Assembly: GCA_964509335.1 (NCBI GenBank)
Contig: CAZDXB010000056.1
Location: 1 to 9,077, forward strand
From: CAZDXB01 sp964509335
GTDB lineage: Bacteria; Bacteroidota; Ignavibacteria; Kapaibacteriales; UBA2268
Length of the DNA stretch: 9,077 nt
Direction: 5' to 3'
Under the pieces are notes generated by a model. That model saw nothing but the letters and a program-made list of their open reading frames with translations. It was not told where the DNA came from and did not search any database. The position numbers were made by a program, and so were the translations under genes. Position 1 is the first letter of the stretch; each line of letters opens with the position of its first letter. Positions 1 through 5,475 of the stretch are shown in pieces.

Positions 1-402
1 GATTAAAACGGCTGGGAGCGTTGTCAAAGACAATTTTGTGGTGTAATCACAATACTAATATAGTTCGATTAAAACGCCTATCTGTTGAAGCGTTGGGGTA
101 TTTTTGGTGTAATCACAATACTAATATAGTTCGATTAAAACTAAATGTTTTATAAATGAAACGGATATTACGGTGTAATCACAATACTAATATAGTTCGA
201 TTAAAACTAAAATAAAAATAATATTGAAAGGTTTCTGGTGTAATCACAATACTAATATAGTTCGATTAAAACCGTAGTCGCTATCGCTAGAATCCCTCGC
301 TTGGTGTAATCACAATACTAATATAGTTCGATTAAAACTATATTTCTCTTGCGTTCCTACAAGAGAGGTGTAATCACAATACTAATATAGTTCGATTAAA
401 AC
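1..402 (-). CRISPR. CRISPR array, leader-proximal end, truncated at the left edge
   Basis: Six identical full 36-nt repeats lie at 40-75, 106-141, 172-207, 237-272, 303-338 and 367-402, with the last 9 nt of a seventh at 1-9. On the minus strand the repeat begins GTTTTAATCGAAC and ends GTGATTACACC. The six spacers (10-39, 76-105, 142-171, 208-236, 273-302, 339-366) are 28-30 nt long and unrelated to each other. The repeat has an inner stem ACTA/TAGT and an outer imperfect pairing TAATC/GATTA. I assign the minus strand because a good leftward promoter lies about 80 nt beyond the last repeat, on the csm6 side, and because that boundary repeat is not degenerate. The opposite orientation is not excluded: read on the plus strand the repeat ends ATTAAAAC, close to the ATTGAAAC 5' handle common in type III and I-B systems. 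The array continues outside the window. Confidence 0.98.
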
Positions 403-516
403 TGGTGTTTTGAAAGTCTATGGAGCTTATAACATTACGCAATATTTTGCCTCCAAAATTTGACATTCGGCGTTTGTTTTCACTCCAAAGATACGATTTT
501 TTTAAGTTTTTTTCAA
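403..516 (-). promoter_or_regulatory. CRISPR leader with leftward promoter
   Basis: On the minus strand a -35 box TTGAAA (511-516) and a -10 box TATCTT (488-493) are separated by exactly 17 nt made of two seven-A tracts around CTT, ending in TCG. The -10 extends to TATCTTTG (486-493), which also fits the Bacteroidota TAnnTTTG element with a TTG 20 nt upstream. Transcription would start near 481 and run through about 80 nt of AT-rich leader before the first repeat at 402. I see no open frame of note in the leader transcript. Promoter strength and the start point are inferred, not shown. Confidence 0.65.
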
Positions 517-675
517 GAAAATTTTGAGATATTTCGTCGATTTTCTTTTAAAAAATCGGAGCGACTTCCGCCGGCTTTCGCGCGTGGACAATTTAACTTG
601 ATTTTCAAAGAGCGATTCTTTTACGAAGGTTTTCTTTAGCGACTTTCCGTCAAACTTTCGTCGCCGCGTCTTCTT
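517..675. other. Non-coding gap between csm6 and the CRISPR leader
   Basis: No start-initiated gene is evident. The DNA has two similar, relatively GC-rich blocks, each starting GCGACTT and containing a CTTTCG (about 561-585 and 639-669), set in AT-rich sequence. On the minus strand the csm6 reading frame stays open for 57 codons after its stop, but without a good start codon. There is no GC-rich hairpin followed by a U-run, so the cas operon has no obvious intrinsic terminator here and transcription may continue into the array. Confidence 0.6.
538..558. repeat. Short inverted repeat, weak terminator candidate
   Basis: CGATTTT (538-544) and AAAATCG (552-558) are perfectly complementary arms around a 7-nt loop. 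This is the only neat hairpin between the csm6 stop and the leader promoter. It is AT-rich and is not followed by a U-tract on the minus strand, so if it ends transcription at all it should do so inefficiently. Confidence 0.3.
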
Positions 676-2052
676 TTATTCGATTAAATTCATTAATTTT
701 TCTTTTATAATCCTAAACTTATTGAACCTGTCCTTTTCTTCGGACGCTATCGCTTTGCGAAGTCGTTTATAATCGTTTTCGTCTAATAGTTCTTTGAAGT
801 TTTNNNNNNNNNNGTGCGCTATATGCGATTTATTCCTATAGGTTATATTGAATCGTATCATTTTGTCTAAAATTTCAGAAACGTCTTTGTTAATTTGCAA
901 AGCGTCATAAACGCAATACTTGAGCGGCAAACTCAATTCCTTTTCTTTGCTTATCTCCGGTTTTCCTTTTAAGCTCTCTTCTAGTTTGCTTTGCAATGAT
1001 TTTTTCTCTCGGTAAAATTCAATGAATTCGTCGGTTGGTCTTCCGCTATCGGTTTGGAAGTCGAAGTTTTTTTCCTTTTTAAAATATTCGTCCAACAAGC
1101 GAGAGATAAGCGCTTCGCAAAAAGCGTAGTTTCGAGCGGCGAAGTCAATCCATTTTTTCAATTCGATAAAGACTTCCAAGACGTCGATAAAATGGACTAT
1201 TTTCCAGCTTTCGTTTTCAGGTTCAAAATTATTTACTATGTCTTTTATCTGAGCGTAGCTCAAAAGATTGTCGTTCCTGTTTTCTCTGGCTTCTTTAAAT
1301 TTAAAGTTTAATAGATTTTCCGCAAATAGAGACAAATATTTCAAAATTTGAATTTTATCGAGGTCTTTGGTTATAAACTCCCCCCATTTATCTATCAAAT
1401 CCGCCGCCGACTTGAAGTCGTAGTTTTTAATTACCGTTTTTAATGTCGTTTTCGCGTTTAAGGCGGTTAATAAATTGACGAAGGAATTAGCGGAAATGTA
1501 AGAATCGCCGCCGGGCTTTTCTATTACTTGATAAACCCGTATATACTCTTCGAGTTCGTAGTTAAACAAAGTCAAAATAAGCGCTTCGTTCATCTGCGGC
1601 GTTCCGCCCGTTACGCTTACGTAGATTTTTTCGTATTCTTCAATTTTTTTGACGACGTTTTTAAGGATTTTCCCTCTAAGAAAAGCAATTAAATACTCGT
1701 GCGAGGTTGGATTTTGGGCAAACTTAAATCCGACTATTTCTTTGATTTCATACTTTTCTTTCAAATATCTTTCTATTATTTCAAATAGAATATAAGTGTC
1801 CTTTTTGTTAGCCGGCTCTTGTTTAGTGTAAACAAGCGCTAACTTATTAGGCGAAAGCTCTTTTATTAAAGTTTCGAGAATCGGAAGTTTAATATCCTCT
1901 TTTATATCTTCGTAGTTTTCTTTTGCGTAATTCATCGCTTCGACGAAATTGGAGATTCCTTCGAGCTTGTCGAGCAAACTGTTATTCTTTAAAGTTCCGC
2001 CTTTGTATTGGAAGTCGGAAGTTCCGAGATTAGCTATTAGCAATCGACTCAT
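676..2052 (-). CDS. csm6: CARF-HEPN ribonuclease, Csm6-like
   Basis: Predicted cyclic-oligoadenylate-activated RNase, the ancillary effector of type III immunity. The N-terminus (residues 5-15, LIANLGTSDFQ) and the TGGTPQM motif at about 148-154 are the ligand-pocket signatures of a CARF domain. Near the C-terminus the segment RNKSHIAH (R406 to H413) fits the RX4-6H motif of HEPN nucleases. Family knowledge: Cas10 makes cA4 or cA6, the CARF dimer binds it, and HEPN cuts single-stranded RNA without sequence choice; which ring size applies here cannot be told. The 458-codon length is normal for Csm6. The start is ATG overlapping the csm4 stop (ATGA), with AAAGGA (2061-2066) 8 nt upstream. Ten Ns at 804-813 begin directly after H413, so the residues there and the true length are unknown, although the frame stays open across the gap. 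It could equally be named Csx1-like. Confidence 0.88.
   Translation of the reverse strand: MSRLLIANLGTSDFQYKGGTLKNNSLLDKLEGISNFVEAMNYAKENYEDIKEDIKLPILETLIKELSPNKLALVYTKQEPANKKDTYILFEIIERYLKEKYEIKEIVGFKFAQNPTSHEYLIAFLRGKILKNVVKKIEEYEKIYVSVTGGTPQMNEALILTLFNYELEEYIRVYQVIEKPGGDSYISANSFVNLLTALNAKTTLKTVIKNYDFKSAADLIDKWGEFITKDLDKIQILKYLSLFAENLLNFKFKEARENRNDNLLSYAQIKDIVNNFEPENESWKIVHFIDVLEVFIELKKWIDFAARNYAFCEALISRLLDEYFKKEKNFDFQTDSGRPTDEFIEFYREKKSLQSKLEESLKGKPEISKEKELSLPLKYCVYDALQINKDVSEILDKMIRFNITYRNKSHIAHXXXXNFKELLDENDYKRLRKAIASEEKDRFNKFRIIKEKLMNLIE
804..813. other. Assembly gap (10 Ns) inside csm6
   Basis: Ten undetermined bases interrupt the HEPN region of the csm6-like gene, leaving four unknown residues in translation. 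Ten Ns may be a placeholder for a gap of unknown size, so the intact frame across it may be partly chance. The 42 codons after the gap read as a charged helical C-terminus, consistent with real coding sequence. Confidence 0.99.
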
Positions 2053-3125
2053 AAGTAAAATCCTTTGCCGTTTTTGTAAATCTTGTGTTTTGTATAGCTC
2101 TCAGGTTGAACTTCGGCTAATCTTCCTTCAATTTTATTTTTTAAAACCGAGCCTTCTTTTATCATTCTGACTTTTTTTTGCGCCGAATTGCCCGTCCAGC
2201 CGCCTCTTAGCATTGAATCGTAACTAACGATAGCGTTTTTTAAACTATTGATTTCTTCTTTCGCCGGATTAACGAAGGATAAATTGACGCAAACGTCGGC
2301 GTTCAGGCTATAGCTATAGTCGTCGATTTCCAATCCTTTGAAAGTTCCCTTGCCAAAATTCCTTTCTCCTCCGAGTCCTTCGTCGCACATTAGCCGCAAA
2401 GCGGCGTTGAATTGATTTTCAAATTCCGAATTAAGTTCGGCTAAGAAAAAAAGTCTAGGTTTTAGCGTAAATCCGTCGGTTCTAATTTCCGATAGCGTTA
2501 AGTCCAATTCTTTGTAATATTTCCCTTTTTCGTTTTCGTCGAGCGACGCTTTGCCTTTTATTCTATCTAGCTGGGTTTTATCTTGAACCGCCGTCCCTTT
2601 AAAATTTACGTCTAAGTCGTTTGCAAGTTCGCTTTTCAGTAGGCAAAATTCGTCGGATATATAACTATATCGCTCTTTGTCCAATAGATTCGTTTTCGAC
2701 TCGCCCTTGCCGTCGTCGTATTTTTCCAAAATATCTTTAAAGATTTCTTCGGAAACGAACTTTAGATTTTTCAATTTTTTGCGTTCATTTACTTTTGTAT
2801 CCTCGTCCGATTCTTCGTCGCCGAATTTGACAAAAGGCTTCGGCAAGAAATTAACGCTTCTAATAAATTCTTCGTTTTCTTTTCCGTCGGAAACGCCGTT
2901 TTTATATAAATCGACGGAATAAAAAGCCGAAGATATTTTTATACCGCCCTCTTCAAACTCTCGGATAAATTTATCGACGCTGTCGCTTCCGTAAAGCGAA
3001 ACGTAACAATTGACGATAGCGGCAAAAAGAGTGTCCGAGCGAACGAAGTCGTCGATATCGTTCCAATCGGTTTTCCCGACGCGTATTTTTTGAGGATATT
3101 CAGAGTTTAGTTTATATATTTTCAT
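2049..3125 (-). CDS. csm4: Type III-A RAMP protein Csm4
   Basis: Csm4 caps the 5'-handle end of the crRNA in the Csm complex and contacts Cas10. Of its 358 residues, diagnostic parts are the N-terminal RSDTLF (29-34, the common Csm4 'SDTLFGA' region), a LPKPF segment near residue 95, the glycine-rich loop GLGGERNFGKGTF (250-262) typical of this RAMP family, and a late RGGW...KKVRMIKEGSV stretch that matches the Csm4 C-terminal pattern. The ATG lies 2 nt after the csm5 stop and the gene overlaps csm6 by 4 nt, so translation is probably coupled. It sits after csm5 here, whereas csm4 comes before csm5 in the reference III-A operons. Confidence 0.9.
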   Translation of the reverse strand: MKIYKLNSEYPQKIRVGKTDWNDIDDFVRSDTLFAAIVNCYVSLYGSDSVDKFIREFEEGGIKISSAFYSVDLYKNGVSDGKENEEFIRSVNFLPKPFVKFGDEESDEDTKVNERKKLKNLKFVSEEIFKDILEKYDDGKGESKTNLLDKERYSYISDEFCLLKSELANDLDVNFKGTAVQDKTQLDRIKGKASLDENEKGKYYKELDLTLSEIRTDGFTLKPRLFFLAELNSEFENQFNAALRLMCDEGLGGERNFGKGTFKGLEIDDYSYSLNADVCVNLSFVNPAKEEINSLKNAIVSYDSMLRGGWTGNSAQKKVRMIKEGSVLKNKIEGRLAEVQPESYTKHKIYKNGKGFYL

Positions 3126-3127
3126 AG

Positions 3128-4279
3128 CTACACCAGTTCAAGTTTAATCCAACCAATAACGCCGTTAAAATTATTTTTTTGCGAAATTCCGGTTCTCGTC
3201 GAAGGGAATAGATTCTTGTCGGTCATCTCGGCTCCGCGCTTCATTTTCTTCAATCTCATTTTTTCGTAAAGAATGTCAAACTGTTCTTCGTTGAAAAGAT
3301 GTAAAATCGTATTGTCGTATATTGTCTTGCCTTGTCCCAATCTTAAGAACGCGGCTTCCGGCGACGATTCTATTTGATTCCTTAATTCTCTGTAGAAACT
3401 TTGAACTCCTTCAAATCTTTCAAGACTGTTTATCTCGGCGTCAATACATTCAAGAGAGAACCTATTGATGATTTTAAACAAGCGGATTACCGATTCTTTT
3501 TCCGGCGTCAAAAACTCAAAATTCGCTTTTGGAGGCTCGCCGTATTTCAGTCCGACGCCCATATTGACCGAGCTATTTTCCGCAATCGTTTCGTAAAATA
3601 AGGGAATTGACTTTAATGATTTCTTTTTTAGGCTAAACCGTTTGCAAGAAACAATCTTCAAATCCGAATCGTCGAAAAAGTCGGAGTCCCTGAACATTAG
3701 AAATCTCATATAGTTGTCGCTGTCTTTTAATACCAATACCTTGTCGTCTATTGAGCCTATTGTTTTCTTTACTTTAATTAACTCTTTTTTATCCAACCAC
3801 TTTTTTAATTTCGATATATTTCCAAATAGCAGGTTTCTCTTGTAATCGTCGTTGTTCAAGATATGATAAACTATAGCCGTCCTTATAGCTCCTTTTAGCG
3901 AGCTTCCGGGAACGTATTTTCTCCCCGCGCTTTCTACGAACCGATTAATCTGATTGCTTTTAATACTGCCCACGACAGGGACGCTATTTTTGACGTAATT
4001 CGTATAGTCCAGACCATTTTCCTTGAATAGTTCGGAGATAGTGTGTTTGTCTCCGTAGTAAGGTTTTTTAGAATCGTTTTTAACTCTATTAACGAATTTG
4101 TCGATAAGTTCCGGTTTTTCGCCAAAGAGTTTATAAACTTTATCTTGGTCTATATAATGCGCTTGCCTAGATTCGTAAATATAATCGGAATATGGAGAAA
4201 GAACCTCGCCCGAACCGATATGAATCGGAGTTACCGTAGATAACTTTAACGGGAACGTTTTGGTTTCTTGCTTATTCAT
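3128..4279 (-). CDS. csm5: Type III-A RAMP protein Csm5
   Basis: Csm5 caps the 3' end of the crRNA in the Csm complex and is needed for crRNA maturation in studied systems. The 383-residue product opens with a RAMP fold signature TPIHIGSGE (17-25), followed by DxIYES and YIDQDKVYKLF, which match the usual Csm5 start. The glycine-rich loop YVPGSSLKGAIR is at 122-133. The C-terminus (FPSTR...GVIGWIKLELV) matches the Csm5 'P-LGWVKL' ending. Its ATG overlaps the csm3 stop as ATGA. Only a weak purine run precedes the start, so initiation probably depends on coupling to csm3. Confidence 0.92.
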   Translation of the reverse strand: MNKQETKTFPLKLSTVTPIHIGSGEVLSPYSDYIYESRQAHYIDQDKVYKLFGEKPELIDKFVNRVKNDSKKPYYGDKHTISELFKENGLDYTNYVKNSVPVVGSIKSNQINRFVESAGRKYVPGSSLKGAIRTAIVYHILNNDDYKRNLLFGNISKLKKWLDKKELIKVKKTIGSIDDKVLVLKDSDNYMRFLMFRDSDFFDDSDLKIVSCKRFSLKKKSLKSIPLFYETIAENSSVNMGVGLKYGEPPKANFEFLTPEKESVIRLFKIINRFSLECIDAEINSLERFEGVQSFYRELRNQIESSPEAAFLRLGQGKTIYDNTILHLFNEEQFDILYEKMRLKKMKRGAEMTDKNLFPSTRTGISQKNNFNGVIGWIKLELV

Positions 4280-4998
4280 AACACTTTTTCTTTTATTTCA
4301 TTTAAGAGATTTTGGTGAGCGGCGCGTATATCCAGTTTGTTTTCAAACTCGATAGGTTTGTTGTCGCCCTCGTAAACCGATATTGTTTTATATTTAACAG
4401 ATTCTAAGTCTTCAAATTCGATTTGACCGTAACCGCGCGTTCCGCTCGCTCCGAGATAGTCGTTTTCCAAAAGGCGCATAGAGGAAATAAGAATATCTAA
4501 ATTGTCTATATCTTTTTCGTTGAAAATGTTATAAACAAACTCGAATTTGAACCTAACTCCGGCGGGGACTCTTTCTAATTGACGCGGATTAGCGACGCTA
4601 TTGACTCGCTTAATAGTATTTTCCCATTTTGCTTCGGTATATTGTAACTCAAGTTCGGAGAATTCTTCTTTTCTGTTTTCAAAATCCTTCTCGTCCAAAA
4701 AAGCGTCTCTTACTATTATTCTCGTCCTATCTCCTTCTTCGGTAGCGGACACTCCAAAAACCTTGCTCGTCTCTTCGTCGTCTTCTTCCACCGACTCATA
4801 TCCTTTAGAAACCCCGTAAAGCGTTCGCAACTTACCTTTAAGCGAACTGCCGGGGATATAAGGAACGTTTCTGGCTGTTTTTATAACGTTGTTGTCGATG
4901 CCGCCGATGTCCAAAGCAGTTGAAGAACCGCCTATGTGTAATCCGGTAATTAGCTTGATTTTCCCTTTAATAAATATTTTCGCTTTTAAGTTATCCAT
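4276..4998 (-). CDS. csm3: Type III-A backbone RNase Csm3
   Basis: Csm3 forms the repeated backbone of the Csm complex and cuts target RNA at 6-nt intervals. The product shows GLHIGGS and IGGIDN; the Asp of that second motif (D35 from the start chosen here) corresponds to the catalytic Asp (D32/D33) of characterised Csm3 proteins, so RNase activity is expected. The loop PGSSLKGKLRT is at about 49-59, the RVNSVANPRQLERVPAG stretch is strongly family-like, and LGASGTRGYGQ is at 182-192. I start at ATG 4998, giving 240 residues, because GGAGG (5007-5011) lies 8 nt upstream. A TTG at 5013 would add five residues, but its first bases merge into that ribosome site. The ATG overlaps the csm2 stop by 8 nt. 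Confidence 0.95.
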   Translation of the reverse strand: MDNLKAKIFIKGKIKLITGLHIGGSSTALDIGGIDNNVIKTARNVPYIPGSSLKGKLRTLYGVSKGYESVEEDDEETSKVFGVSATEEGDRTRIIVRDAFLDEKDFENRKEEFSELELQYTEAKWENTIKRVNSVANPRQLERVPAGVRFKFEFVYNIFNEKDIDNLDILISSMRLLENDYLGASGTRGYGQIEFEDLESVKYKTISVYEGDNKPIEFENKLDIRAAHQNLLNEIKEKVL

Positions 4999-5467
4999 TT
5001 TTATTGCCTCCAAAAAATTTATGATACGCTATTAAAGCCTCAAAAAAGTCTTTGAACTCGTCCCAATTTGTGTCGTTTTGGATTTCAGAAATCAGCATAT
5101 CGAGAAATTCGCAAAGTTTTTCCATTCCACTTTTGCCGCTTCTACCGCTTATATAAGCGAACTTGACTCGCAGAAGATTGATTTTCGTTTTATTTTCTTC
5201 ATAAGATTTAATCGGTTTAATCTTAGAAAAAATATTTCGGAGCTGGGAAGTCGTAATAGCCTTCTGGTTATTTTTAGCGTAACTTTTTACTTCGTCGATA
5301 AAACGATTGTCGTCTTCCGATTTCCTGTTAAAAATAAGATTGATAGGAATGATTTCAGGATTCGATTTTCTTCCGCCGCCTTTGTTTTTCGGTCGAGGCG
5401 GTTTTAAGCCTTTGCTTTTACCTAATTCTTCAAAAGAGTTATACTTTTTATTGAATTCTTGAGCCAT
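4991..5467 (-). CDS. csm2: Type III-A small subunit Csm2
   Basis: Csm2 (Cas11-like) is the small helical subunit that lines the target strand in the Csm filament. The 158-residue product has ITTSQLRNIF at 71-80 and ends with FFEALIAYHKFFGG at about 142-155, both standard Csm2 signatures. It has a basic, proline- and glycine-rich N-terminal segment (about residues 22-37) before the helical domain. No catalytic motif is expected. The gene begins 8 nt after the cas10 stop with AGGTGA (5472-5477) just upstream, and its end contains the csm3 ribosome site, so csm2 and csm3 translation are likely coupled. Confidence 0.93.
   Translation of the reverse strand: MAQEFNKKYNSFEELGKSKGLKPPRPKNKGGGRKSNPEIIPINLIFNRKSEDDNRFIDEVKSYAKNNQKAITTSQLRNIFSKIKPIKSYEENKTKINLLRVKFAYISGRSGKSGMEKLCEFLDMLISEIQNDTNWDEFKDFFEALIAYHKFFGGNKNG
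5007..5011 (-). promoter_or_regulatory. Ribosome binding site that fixes the csm3 start
   Basis: GGAGG on the minus strand, inside the last codons of csm2, is 8 nt from ATG 4998. It is the strongest Shine-Dalgarno site in the operon and favours the ATG over the TTG at 5013. The abundant backbone subunit having the best site fits its need for several copies per complex. Confidence 0.75.
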
Positions 5468-5475
5468 AAAATCAC

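Noticed and set aside
273..302. Spacer 5 as self-targeting, because GCTATCGCT also occurs near 747
   Set aside because: The match is only 9 nt, in CpG-rich codon context common in this genome, so chance is sufficient.
403..675. tracrRNA-like anti-repeat between csm6 and the array
   Set aside because: Only a short patch (ATATTGCG on the minus strand) resembles part of the repeat; no run long enough for an anti-repeat was found.
4998..5013. TTG start for csm3 at 5013
   Set aside because: ATG at 4998 has GGAGG at an ideal 8-nt distance, and the TTG start would make that site part of the coding sequence with no site of its own.
5078..5407. Plus-strand open frame opposite csm2
   Set aside because: It is a shadow of the well-supported csm2 gene. 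The same applies to the other plus-strand frames opposite csm6, csm4, csm5, csm3 and cas10.
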